A DNA stretch of 64,000 nt from Streptomyces rishiriensis (GTDB taxonomy: Bacteria > Actinomycetota > Actinomycetes > Streptomycetales > Streptomycetaceae): positions 310,001-374,000 of the forward strand of contig NZ_JAUSWV010000002.1 in NCBI RefSeq assembly GCF_030815485.1, read 5' to 3'. The number at the start of each line of letters is the position of its first letter. Within the stretch, counting starts at the first letter, position 1. The notes under the pieces are model-generated. The model was not told where the DNA came from. It made no database searches and worked only from the letters and a program-made list of their open reading frames with translations. Of this stretch, positions 53,201 through 59,338 are shown in pieces. Made by a program: the position numbers and the translations under genes.

Positions 53201-56200
53201 CGTCGGCGGGTTCCGGGGTGATGACCGGTTCGGGGGCTTGTTCCACGACGGCGTGCGCGTTGGTGCCGCCGAAGCCGAAGGCGTTGATGCCTGCGACGCG
53301 GGGCCCGTCCGACACCCATGCCGTGGTCTCGGTGACGACCTGGAAGCCCGCGTGCTCCGGCAGCGGCGAGGCGGGCGCGCTGTGCAGGGACGCGGGCAGC
53401 CTGCCGTGCCGCAACGCGAGCACCGTCTTGACCAGCGCGGGGAGGGCGGCGGCGTTGAGCAGGTGACCGATGTTGGTCTTGACCGAGCCCAGCAGGCGCG
53501 GTCGCCCGTCGGCCCGTGCGGGGAAGGCGTGGGAGAGCGACTGCAGTTCGGTCGGGTCGCCGATGGCCGTGCCGGTACCGTGGGCCTCGACGTACGTCAC
53601 CGCCGCGGGGTCGACGTCGGCCGCTTCGAGTGCGGCGGTGATGACCTCATGCTGGCGGCGGGGGTTGGGCGCCATGAGACCGAGCGAGGTGCCGTCGTTG
53701 TTGACGGCGGTGCCGCGCACCACCGCGAGGACCTCGTCGTCGCCGCGCCGGGCGTCGTCCAGACGTCGCAGGACCAGGACCGCACCTCCCTCGCCGGGCA
53801 CGAACCCGTCGGCGGCGGTACTGAAGGCGCGGCTGCGACCGGTCGGAGACAGCGCCTGTGCCGCCTCCAGCATCCGGTGCGCGTGCGGCGTGAGGTGCAG
53901 GTTGACCCCGCCGACGAGGGCGAGGTCGCACTCGCCGTCCAGCAGGCTGCGGCGTGCGAGGTGCAGCGCCACCAGCGCGGAGGAGCAGGCGGTGTCGACG
54001 GCCATCGCCGGGCCGTCCAGGTCGAGGACCTGGGACACTCGGGCCGCGACGAGGTTCGGCAGGTTTCCGGTCAGCGCCAGGGCGGCAGGGGCGGTGTCCT
54101 CGCCCAGCGCCCGCCGCAGCACCTCGCGATAGCCGCTGTCCCCCACCGCGGCGAAAACGCCGACGCGGTGCCCGCCCCGCCGGGTCCCGGCGTAACCGGC
54201 CCGTTCCATCGCCTCGTGGGCGAGTTCCAGGAAAACCCTGGCCTGCGGGTCGAGGGTTTCGGCCTCCTCGTCACCGATGCCGAAGCAGGCGGCGTCGAAG
54301 GCGGCCGGGTCGTCGAGGAAAGCGCCCCACCGCTCGGTGGGCCGCGGATCCGGAGCGGTGTCGTTCCACCGGTCGGCGGGCACGGTGGTGACCAAGTCGC
54401 GCCCTTGGACCAGCAGGTCCCAGAAGGCCTCGGGGGTGTCGGCGCCGGGGAAGCGGCAGGACATCCCGACGACGGCGACGCCGGAGGAGGTATGCGGCGG
54501 GCGGGGTCGCGCGGCGAGGCCGGTCCGGCCCGCCGGCGGCGCCGTCCCGGCGGCACGCTGGGCGTGCTCCGCGGTGATGACGTGGTCCGCCAGGGCGGCG
54601 ACCGTGCCCTGCCGCATGACGGAGGGCTCCAGGACGACGCCGAGGGTGTCCTCCAGCGCGGCGAGCACCTCCATCGCCTTCAGCGACGTACCGCCGAGGC
54701 CGCGGAAGGTGTCCTCGTCGCCGACGGCGGAGGCGGGAACGCCGAGCACGGTGGACCAGACGTCCCGCACCGCACGCTCGGTCTCGGTGCGCGAGCGTGG
54801 GGTGCCGCCGGGCCGCGTCGACGCGTCGCCCGCCGCACCTCGCGGGCCGGTGGAACCGTCGGCCTCGGATGTGTGGGGCTTCCGCCCGGACGGAGCGGCC
54901 ACCGGGGGGTGGGCCACGGCGTCCGCGTACTCCCCCGCCTCGAAACGCGTCCGCATCACGTGTCGTCGCAGCTTGCCGCTCGTCGTGCGGGGGAACGCGG
55001 CAGGCGGCAGGGCAAGCACCCGCACATCATCGTGGTACAGGACCTCACCGACTCGGGCCGCCAGCCGTTCCAGCACGTCGGGCGCTGTCGCCGGCGGCCG
55101 AGCCCAGGGCACGAACACCACGACGCGCTCATCACCGTGTACCGGGTCGGTCGATCCGACCACGGCCGGGGTGCCGGGCGGCAGTCCGGGCGTGGTGGCG
55201 GCCACCCCTTCCAGGTCCGGTGCGTGGAAGCTACGGCCGTTGAGGAACAGCACGTCCTTGTGGCGCCCGCTGACGCACAGCCGTCCGTCCCGCAGGAACC
55301 CCAGGTCGCCGGTGCGCACCCAGCCGTCGCGGAAGGTCTCGGCCGTGACGTCGGGCTGCCGGTGGTAGCCGCGTGCGAGTTGCGGTCCGCGCACCTCGAT
55401 GTGGCCCACTCTCCGCTCGTCCAGGACATGTCCCTCGTCGTCGACGATGCGCACGGCGCAGCCCGGCACCGGACGGCCCACGTCCATCAGCTCCACGGCC
55501 CCGTCCGGCCGGTCCGCGTCCACCACCAGGCCGGTGCTGAGCGCCGCCCTGTCCAGGACGAGCGGCTCGGCCACCTCGCCGAGCGAGGGGAAGGCCACCG
55601 CGAGCGTCGCCTCGGCCAGTCCGTAGACCGGCTGAGCGGCCTCGGACCGCAGGCCGGCCGGCCGGGTCTTGCGGGCGAAGTCCCGCCAGACGGCTGCCGA
55701 GATCGGCTCGGCCCCCACCAGCAGGAGGCGTACGGAGGTGAGGTCGAGCCGGGCGACGGCCTCGTCGGGGACGCGCCGGACCACTAGAGCGAGGGCGAAG
55801 TTGGCCGCCGACAGGACGGTGGCGCGGTGGGCCGCCGCCGTTTCGAACCAGATGCCCGGTCTTCTGGCGAACGTCATCGGCCCGATCTTCACCTGCTTCG
55901 CGCGGGCGGCGAGGGGTGCCAGGTGAGTGCCGATGAGCCCCATGTCGTGGAAGTACGGCATCCAGCTCACCACCACGTCCCCCGCCGTGAGGGCGGAAGC
56001 CGCGCGTATCTGCTCCAGGTTGGCGAGTACCGCGCGGTGCGTCAGTTCGACGCCCTTGGGGCTGCCGGTGCTGCCGGAGGAGAACTGGACGAACGCGAGG
56101 TCGTCGGGCCCGCACGCCGCGGGGCGGACGAGGGGCGGGGCCTTTCGCAGCTCGTCAAGGCGCAACACCTCGACGCTGCCGGGAAGTTGGGCTGCCCACG

Positions 56201-56543
56201 CTTCGCATGCCTCATCGACGACGACGGGCGGTCGGCCCAACTGCTCCCGGACGGGCAGAACACGGTGTGCGTCCGCGGCAAGCGGGACCGGCACCAGGCC
56301 GGCCGCGAGCGCGCCCCAGAACAGCTGCTGGAAGTCCTCGCTGCGATCCGCCACCAAGGGCAGGCACGTTCCCGGCTCGACACCCGCCGCGCGCAGCCCG
56401 CCGGCCACGCGCCAGGCCTGCGCCACGAGTTCGCGCAGCGTGACAGTCAGTTCGCTCCCATCGGGGCGGACGTGCACCACGACTTGTCCGGGCGCCTCAT
56501 GAGCGGCGTCCACCAGTAGGTCCAGCAGGGTCGTATCGCTCAT
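44250..56543 (-). CDS. 4097-residue PKS-NRPS with acyl-ACP-reductase-like terminus
   Basis: Domains (approximate residues): FAAL-type AMP ligase 10-560 (FSSGSTGSPKG, PYFHDMGLIG); ACP 588-656 (GGTSLKAM); KS 687-1100 (Cys853 in DTACSS, EAHGTGT, NIGHL); AT 1250-1548 (GHSVGE; HAFHSP implies malonyl-CoA); KR 1827-2052 with a structural subdomain before it (TGGAGGIG, catalytic Ser/Tyr in SSVSSV...DYAGAN); ACP 2092-2160 (GLDSL); C 2185-2608 (HHVAGDG); A 2640-3145 (FTSGSTGRPKA; specificity residues read roughly DARSHGLINK, substrate not assigned); PCP 3170-3238 (GGDSL); C 3263-3698 (HHLIGDG); reductase 3730-4097. The last part resembles cyanobacterial acyl-ACP reductase (VAVVGLGSIGASS, and Cys4035 in ASCRAESLL) rather than a thioesterase. 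Predicted: beta-hydroxyacyl-aminoacyl chain, reductive release. There is no carrier after the second C domain. Confidence 0.9.
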   Translation of the reverse strand: MSDTTLLDLLVDAAHEAPGQVVVHVRPDGSELTVTLRELVAQAWRVAGGLRAAGVEPGTCLPLVADRSEDFQQLFWGALAAGLVPVPLAADAHRVLPVREQLGRPPVVVDEACEAWAAQLPGSVEVLRLDELRKAPPLVRPAACGPDDLAFVQFSSGSTGSPKGVELTHRAVLANLEQIRAASALTAGDVVVSWMPYFHDMGLIGTHLAPLAARAKQVKIGPMTFARRPGIWFETAAAHRATVLSAANFALALVVRRVPDEAVARLDLTSVRLLLVGAEPISAAVWRDFARKTRPAGLRSEAAQPVYGLAEATLAVAFPSLGEVAEPLVLDRAALSTGLVVDADRPDGAVELMDVGRPVPGCAVRIVDDEGHVLDERRVGHIEVRGPQLARGYHRQPDVTAETFRDGWVRTGDLGFLRDGRLCVSGRHKDVLFLNGRSFHAPDLEGVAATTPGLPPGTPAVVGSTDPVHGDERVVVFVPWARPPATAPDVLERLAARVGEVLYHDDVRVLALPPAAFPRTTSGKLRRHVMRTRFEAGEYADAVAHPPVAAPSGRKPHTSEADGSTGPRGAAGDASTRPGGTPRSRTETERAVRDVWSTVLGVPASAVGDEDTFRGLGGTSLKAMEVLAALEDTLGVVLEPSVMRQGTVAALADHVITAEHAQRAAGTAPPAGRTGLAARPRPPHTSSGVAVVGMSCRFPGADTPEAFWDLLVQGRDLVTTVPADRWNDTAPDPRPTERWGAFLDDPAAFDAACFGIGDEEAETLDPQARVFLELAHEAMERAGYAGTRRGGHRVGVFAAVGDSGYREVLRRALGEDTAPAALALTGNLPNLVAARVSQVLDLDGPAMAVDTACSSALVALHLARRSLLDGECDLALVGGVNLHLTPHAHRMLEAAQALSPTGRSRAFSTAADGFVPGEGGAVLVLRRLDDARRGDDEVLAVVRGTAVNNDGTSLGLMAPNPRRQHEVITAALEAADVDPAAVTYVEAHGTGTAIGDPTELQSLSHAFPARADGRPRLLGSVKTNIGHLLNAAALPALVKTVLALRHGRLPASLHSAPASPLPEHAGFQVVTETTAWVSDGPRVAGINAFGFGGTNAHAVVEQAPEPVITPEPADAAPGPRLLTLSAASESALHAAVRDLDAHLRDHPEIDEADACLTAGTARDDKPYRLAVLADGDLRGRLAALAARRPAQSGDPAATGRGEGSTAPSTVSAASPRRAGEHPTASATAPGADGTSPVRGSFTGRAGSRPRVVFLFPGQGTQRPAVARALHATAGVVQDTVEEASRLLGPIRGRTLADWCLDEAADPAELARTEVAQPLLVTFGVALARQLRDWGVEPDAVAGHSVGEITAACVGGTLSLEDAVTFAAERGRLMGALTEPGAMAAVRGGEDVVAGLVAASRGRLAVAARNGRDRLVISGSEGAVRRALEELSERGVAARRLRVSHAFHSPLMEPVAGPLEDAARRMVPTAASVPLLSTLTADWQPSLDAAHLRAHALYPVLFGASVDRLLAAGYDTFVELGPGAELSHLVRAIARDTGDGTALGTIRTRDVVTLPVATEVPADGAVAVRATHEGLLEVVGRLWVRGAGADRTALAPGGRRVALPTYPYQRARHWPERATSRLLHRVIWRDAPAPTVPAGQGPGAAGRVVVTGPDRARVRELEQSLAERGARVVRPDGPADTADTVVVLAGSPGAGRAVTGAVERAALHEALALLDRTGAGHLLLLTEDAHATGRTATPPRPAQALLAGLALAVAPETPGVRVTAADLSSLDSPAQRLEAVLTELGTPHGAAAHERPATVAWRAGHRLTRGVEPLTDVRPGRHPLPADGTYLITGGAGGIGGALARDLARRGRPTLILTGRSPQPPTGLLQDLAALGATARYVTGDVSVEEDVVALLSRLARLDAVFHAAGVVRPGSLRATTAEESAATFAAKTDGTRLLARVLRRQRLRPAICVAFSSVSSVLPGLAGGLGDYAGANAYLDAFAAAERLAGRPWTALNLGPFAGTGLAAELPAGGLSPRGGRALSTADALDALRTACALDPAQLVVADLAAPTPETAPRSSAALPAALGPTRSAPARPHPGRTAASFATTAVTGTVLRTLLAEALSLDADAVTDDQPFLSLGLDSLTAVDLVKRLERELDRTLPATLFFEHRTVRELAAHLDARPAAEAGSPLTPEDPGRPTVPCGTPFPLTPVQLALHTSSRLYPDLPARGWVRQTVTGPLDTDLLGRALAALADRHPMLRLRVRDDEGQPAQLIADATPVSGWYEVHERGERGAAPQVEKLEAALANRPFDLAAEPPLRALVLRESADLAHLVLVIHHVAGDGYSLNVLATELWALYSALARGRAAGGLPSLRTDFAVWAAADSEPSAARVSDLAHWSDLLSRRGAPLALPYDGDAAHVPSAPLTAHPGLIDEEVTAALRRRAADHDVTLFHLLLAAYVRCLARWSGRRDVTVNVARARRDARLDGLDRLVGPLADTLPLLCDVDPDEPLAALARRLRGDWLECERHGTLTSLDVARLVPVEHPGPRTASPASFSLAHFPATPAADCPVAARPTAAGTGSAATRLGLLCWEDGPLLRLSWNVPVRLFTPRTLARMSVEYREELVEFARPTDRTTARDRPLDGCAATEAEPEPEQQGAPSANLVARLLDRFRATPDALAVDSGTARLTYAALDEASGALAARLRAQGVARGHLVGLLTEPGADTVTGVVGILRAGAGWVPLDASHPRARLTEQLARTGAHTVVHDAATREAAGRLTGTGLVPIEAIPPEAEAPHGRASGPAPAPPPADATAYVIFTSGSTGRPKAVPITHRSMENYLDWSVRTFGYGPGDRLANTASPCFDASVRQLLAPLLAGATVVPVPGALVRDPELLLDHVEQARITVWSSVPSLWERLLTAAEAQVGRGGTRPDLSALRWIHVGGEALPANWVRRWFDLFGEGPRVSNLYGPTETTINATCHIIGSRPGDEVRTLPIGRPVAGTELLVAGPGDKPAAHGEAGELLISGIGLSPGYLGDPALTDAAFVVRDGRRWYRSGDRARLREDGTLEFLGRLDDQVKIRGHRVEPGEVEAALRTHPDVAHAIALADNDRLVAFVTSVPDAAPPSAVALRRHLADSLPPYMLPARITPVTSFPLTGTGKIDRRALLGPRDGGPSDTPSKEEPARGASLPVTPTEVRLAAVWRGLLDVDVVHREDDFFELGGDSLLILRVFARLEEHGSPLPRPTVVYAHRTLAALAAVLDTAQAGNRADTPGAAPHRTDGPGPSDPFPVTPGQRGFLLAEALAPGTDSSWLARLTLTGEVKSDLFQSAVDTLVARHPMLRTVFPAGARPPVQQELPATLRLPVDFETLDGPHQVQERITAERCRRLEPWAWPLLRLRLLTLAPRQHVLIVHAHHLIGDGYSAALLITELTAVYDALAVGEPIALPALRGTFRDHAVRLAAIGTEPASATGVAPDEADETDETDERRARLEAPYPRPRLRGLPHRDDVNKAGTGPYVSHDLILEADQVARLRRMAADAGATLHAPVLTAYYRALTRLTGQDDLIIGLAVTGRDNPQPDIDRVFGPYARAVPVRPARGVPGSASGRPRDFTEDLRRILTESVDAQRHTGVTPRDAHGLPLTSQFFFTFLDFTALGSWDARSLRVSWDDGGSEFTPPAAGTDVFMAARPEGDRLRITVRASSAALTAQALADFAEALHADLTAATDVTTGRSAPRPVTTTPRPVTATRSLDAALVGYLPAPAHLARLAGIPEAALPREDLRALLFPDGGPRLLETVVTPLGRSGFVALPRFADELAGGVGLVAHTARAVDLASREGARCVSLAGIIPSLTGYGFDVLRATSAGSAAVTTGHAATVVSVVKTVHAVLDTTGQDLADLDVAVVGLGSIGASSLELLLDRGPRPPRRLLLCDAPGSGPRLRDLADRLRGGRGPAGIDTVESTPSALPPAVYEADLIIAAVSGGGTLLDIDRLRPGTTVVDDSFPHCFDTGRALTRMRERGDVLVVGGGLLAVGATERHLEAALPAGATADHLARQWLEGTLASCRAESLLHASGADVPLVHGLVHARTALDYWNAMGEAGLEAAPPHLHGSTVDPHPFTHARRTGW

Positions 56544-56846
56544 GGGTCCGTTCTCGATCGGGCCGGTGGTCTACAGGCTTTCCGGCGCCCTCGGCCGGCC
56601 GGAAGCGGCCGCATCGGACTTGCGCCCAAGCGGCCCGCACGGCAGCCGCGGCCCGCTTGGTACGCCGGGCTGCCACGGCCTTTTTCTGGATGGTCAGGGC
56701 CGTATTCTCCGGCACGCGCGCAGTCACCGCCGGGGCGGGTCTGCCCTCACCCTAGCCGCCGTCGTGACCCGGTGCCGCGGGCCGGCCGCCGCACGAAAGC
56801 TCCTGCGTGGGTGGCTCCACACACGTGCGTTTGCCCACCGGCGGAT
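56544..56846. other. 303-bp gap upstream of the synthase
   Basis: No convincing gene. It should hold the synthase promoter, but I see no clear hexamers. A 76-codon minus-strand frame overlapping the synthase start is basic and not recognisable. Confidence 0.5.
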
Positions 56847-57049
56847 GTGATCGGCCTGGGCGCCATAAGACTTCCCATGGCGCGCCGCCTGGCCGCTGAA
56901 CTGCCCGTGCCCGTCTACGACATCGCCGCCGACCGGCGAGCCGCGCTCGCCCCTTCCGAGGCCGCCCGAGCGACCGCGTCCCCGGCCGAGGCCGCTCGTG
57001 ACGCCGACGTCGTCGTGCTCGCCGTACCCGACCAAGCGCAGGTCGAAGG
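56847..57049 (+). pseudogene. 5' remnant of an HIBADH-family dehydrogenase
   Basis: From GTG 56847 the reading VIGLGAIRLPMARRLAAEL..., then VYDIAADRRAALA, SPAEAARDADVVVLAVPDQAQVE is the NAD-binding half of a 3-hydroxyisobutyrate or tartronate semialdehyde dehydrogenase. Only about 67 codons remain. The usual first residues and the whole C-terminal half are missing, and the next base run belongs to a different gene in another frame. It is a deletion remnant. Confidence 0.75.
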
Positions 57050-57249
57050 CGTTCGTCGCCCTCATGGTCGTCAGCGTCGGTGTCGCGCTCGCCGCGGGCG
57101 TGCCCGCCACCGACCTGGTGAAGACCGTCGAGGACGGCACGGGGGGGCGCCCTCGGGCACATCGCCACCCTCATCGCCCTGGGCGCGATGATCGGCCGGA
57201 TCATCGAACTCTCCGGCGGTGCCCACGCGTTCACGCACTCCCTCGTCGA
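57046..57249 (+). pseudogene. internal remnant of a GntP-family gluconate permease, frameshifted
   Basis: AFVALMVVSVGVALAAGVPATDLVKTVEDGTGG in one frame continues, after the seven-G run at 57141-57147, in the next frame as ALGHIATLIALGAMIGRIIELSGGA. Removing one G restores a continuous GntP N-terminal region. Start and the remaining ~350 residues are gone. It is fused to the dehydrogenase remnant at about 57045-57052. GntP permeases and HIBADH-family reductases are often neighbours in sugar-acid operons, so both are relics of one lost operon. Confidence 0.75.
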
Positions 57250-57448
57250 GGGATCCGGCTCCCGCAGAGCTCTTTCGCGTTCGCGCCACGTGCCTTCGAG
57301 CAGACGGTGCGGCGGACCACGAGGGCCGGACGTCCGTCCGTCAACCGCCACAAGGCGTCCTGGGTATGGAGCTCATTCTCCGAGCCCTGCGCGCTGGTGC
57401 AAGGTCGTGCAGCGGCAGGAAGCGGCAGGGGCGGACGGTCGGTCCTGG

Positions 57449-58510
57449 TTACGAGAGAGGTCCCAGGATCTCCTGCGACTCGATGAGCCCCTGGTCGCTC
57501 GGGGCTGTACCGGCGTCGAAGACGCGGGCTGCCTGCTGTGCCCGGAATTCGAGATGGGCTTCGGCGGGCTTGGCGTAGCCGTAGCGGGCGCGGGCTTCCG
57601 CGGGCGTCAGTATGTCCTCCTTGCGGGGAGGAACGCCGAGCTTCATCGGCGCGATCACCGGAACCGTGGAGGGCGAGAGCCGTGCTATGAGGCGCAGTTC
57701 GGCCTTGGGGCTGAGGTGGGCGAGCGCGAAGGTCGCCTTCATGACGGGCACGATGAGAGTGTCGAGGAGGCGTGACTGCCGGATGCCCGCCATCTCACGC
57801 ATCCAGCGCGGCATCGTGGCAACCGTGGCGATTCGCTGGGCCCTCGCGACGGCCAAGCTCGCCGGCCTCGCCCAGCGCGGCGTCGGCGGCAGGACCAGTT
57901 CGCTCCTCAGCAGGTGGTTCATCGCCTGCCGGGCGATCGGGCTGGCGGACAGCCGAGGGCGCATCCGTTCGAAGTACGCCCGGACGCCTTCACGGCTGCG
58001 CGGAACGTCGTCCGGGGAGCACGTCTGCAGCTCTGCGGCAACCGCACACGCCTCCCAGTACTCGTCCTCCTCCTGCGCGGTGAGTTTGCCGGGTCCGTAC
58101 TTCTCGTACGCGTAGAGGATCGAGTGCCAGCCGGTGAGCTGGATCCACAGCTGCGAGGCGGGGTCGTTGGCATCGTAGGTCCCGCCGCCGTAGGGCAGAT
58201 TGCCGATCGCCTTGGAGTGGATCCTGACCAGGACGTCCGCGGCCCTGCACACTTCCCGTGAACCAGCGAAGGCCACCATCGCGAAGTACCGCAGGGTGCG
58301 GTCGTAGCGAGTGCGGGAGCGCCGGTAGATGCCCTGGGTCGCGTGGACGGCGGCCACCAGCGGCGGGTCGAGTTCCTCCACCACCACAGCCCGCTGGAAA
58401 CCGACCGTCGGCGCCGTCGGATAGCTCCAGACCTTCCAAACCACCGACCCCGGGCCGAAGAAACCGTAGTCCTCGTGCGGTTCGACCTCGCTCCACTTCA
58501 GCTTCGCCAT
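57449..58510 (-). CDS. MpaB/DUF2236-family oxygenase-like protein
   Basis: 353 residues. The family pattern is seen in GPGSVVWKVWSYPTAPTVGFQRAVV, HATQGIYRRSRTRYDRTLRYFAMVAF and ADVLVRIHSKAIG (His for haem). This is the DUF2236 or latex-clearing-protein-like family, of which some members are haem oxygenases. The start is ATG 58510. It diverges from a TetR regulator gene across a palindromic operator, so it is very probably that repressor's target. Substrate unknown. Confidence 0.85.
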   Translation of the reverse strand: MAKLKWSEVEPHEDYGFFGPGSVVWKVWSYPTAPTVGFQRAVVVEELDPPLVAAVHATQGIYRRSRTRYDRTLRYFAMVAFAGSREVCRAADVLVRIHSKAIGNLPYGGGTYDANDPASQLWIQLTGWHSILYAYEKYGPGKLTAQEEDEYWEACAVAAELQTCSPDDVPRSREGVRAYFERMRPRLSASPIARQAMNHLLRSELVLPPTPRWARPASLAVARAQRIATVATMPRWMREMAGIRQSRLLDTLIVPVMKATFALAHLSPKAELRLIARLSPSTVPVIAPMKLGVPPRKEDILTPAEARARYGYAKPAEAHLEFRAQQAARVFDAGTAPSDQGLIESQEILGPLS

Positions 58511-58549
58511 GTAGCCGCTCCTCGTACGTCCGGGGCGCACACCGCCCAA

Positions 58550-58590
58550 TTACGACACCACTGTCGTAAATTAAGGCACGCGTGTCGTAA
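58550..58590. promoter_or_regulatory. TetR-type operator: palindrome plus third half-site
   Basis: TTACGACA (58550-58557), four bases, then TGTCGTAA (58562-58569) form a perfect inverted repeat. A further TGTCGTAA is at 58583-58590, just before the regulator's GTG. It lies in the gap between the divergent MpaB-family gene and the TetR gene, as expected for an autoregulated TetR operator. Confidence 0.85.
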
Positions 58591-58599
58591 AATGCCAAG

Positions 58600-59250
58600 G
58601 TGTCAGCTCCCCCATCTTCGGAAGACAGGCCGCGCAAGCGACGCCCCTACGCCCCGCGGCTCCCGATCGCGGAACGGCGCGAACAGCTGCTGGACGCGGC
58701 TCTCGCCGTGATCGTGAGCGACGGCTACGACCGGGTCTCCGTCGACGCCATCGCCAAGAGGGCCGAGGTAGCCCGGTCGGTGGTCTACGGCGCCTTCAAC
58801 AATCTCGACGCCCTGCTGTCCGCACTGCTCGACCGTCAGCAGGCACGGGTCTTCCAACGACTGCTGGCGACGATCCCCAGCGCGGAGGACCTGCGCGACC
58901 CCGCCGCGTCCGCCTCCGAAGCGGTCCGCCGGATGTCCGCGATGCTCCGCCAGGACCCGGACACGTGGCGGCTGATCCTGCTGACTCCGGGCAACATGCC
59001 CACGGTCGTCCGCGACCGCATCGAGGCGGACAGGGAACGGTTCCGGCTCCAGGTCGAGGGATGGATCTCCCACGTCCTGGCCGACCACAGTGGCCCGGCA
59101 CTCGACCCGCAGGTCCTCGCGCACGCACTCGTCGCCTGCGCGGAACACTTCGGCCGCATCGCGCTCACCGATCCCGACACGTTCGACCCGGAGCACCTGA
59201 TCGGCCAAGTGCGCGTGATCCTCGACGCCCTCTTGCAGCCGACGCATTGA
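58600..59250 (+). CDS. TetR-family transcriptional regulator
   Basis: 216 residues. The N-terminal HTH is REQLLDAALAVIVSDGYDRVSVDAIAKRAEVARSVVYGAFNNLDALL, followed by an all-helical ligand domain. It starts at GTG 58600. The second half-site of the likely operator lies immediately upstream. It probably represses itself and the divergent MpaB-family gene; its ligand is unknown. Confidence 0.93.
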   Translation: MSAPPSSEDRPRKRRPYAPRLPIAERREQLLDAALAVIVSDGYDRVSVDAIAKRAEVARSVVYGAFNNLDALLSALLDRQQARVFQRLLATIPSAEDLRDPAASASEAVRRMSAMLRQDPDTWRLILLTPGNMPTVVRDRIEADRERFRLQVEGWISHVLADHSGPALDPQVLAHALVACAEHFGRIALTDPDTFDPEHLIGQVRVILDALLQPTH

Positions 59251-59338
59251 CGGCACGTGAGCGGAGAACAGCAATCCCAACAACGGCCTCGGCAGGCCAC
59301 GGGCGTCTCCCCTCACCCCCGACACCAGGCCGGGAGTC

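Noticed and set aside
46980-55787. Very long plus-strand open frames (over 1300 and 1500 codons) opposite the PKS-NRPS gene
   Set aside because: Third-position GC bias opens the antisense frame of high-GC genes; the translations are Arg/Gly/Gln-rich with no domain, whereas the minus strand reads clear KS, AT, C, A and carrier motifs.
56497-56727. 76-codon minus-strand frame overlapping the PKS-NRPS start
   Set aside because: Basic, low-complexity, no ribosome site, no family, and 47 bases overlap with the synthase start.
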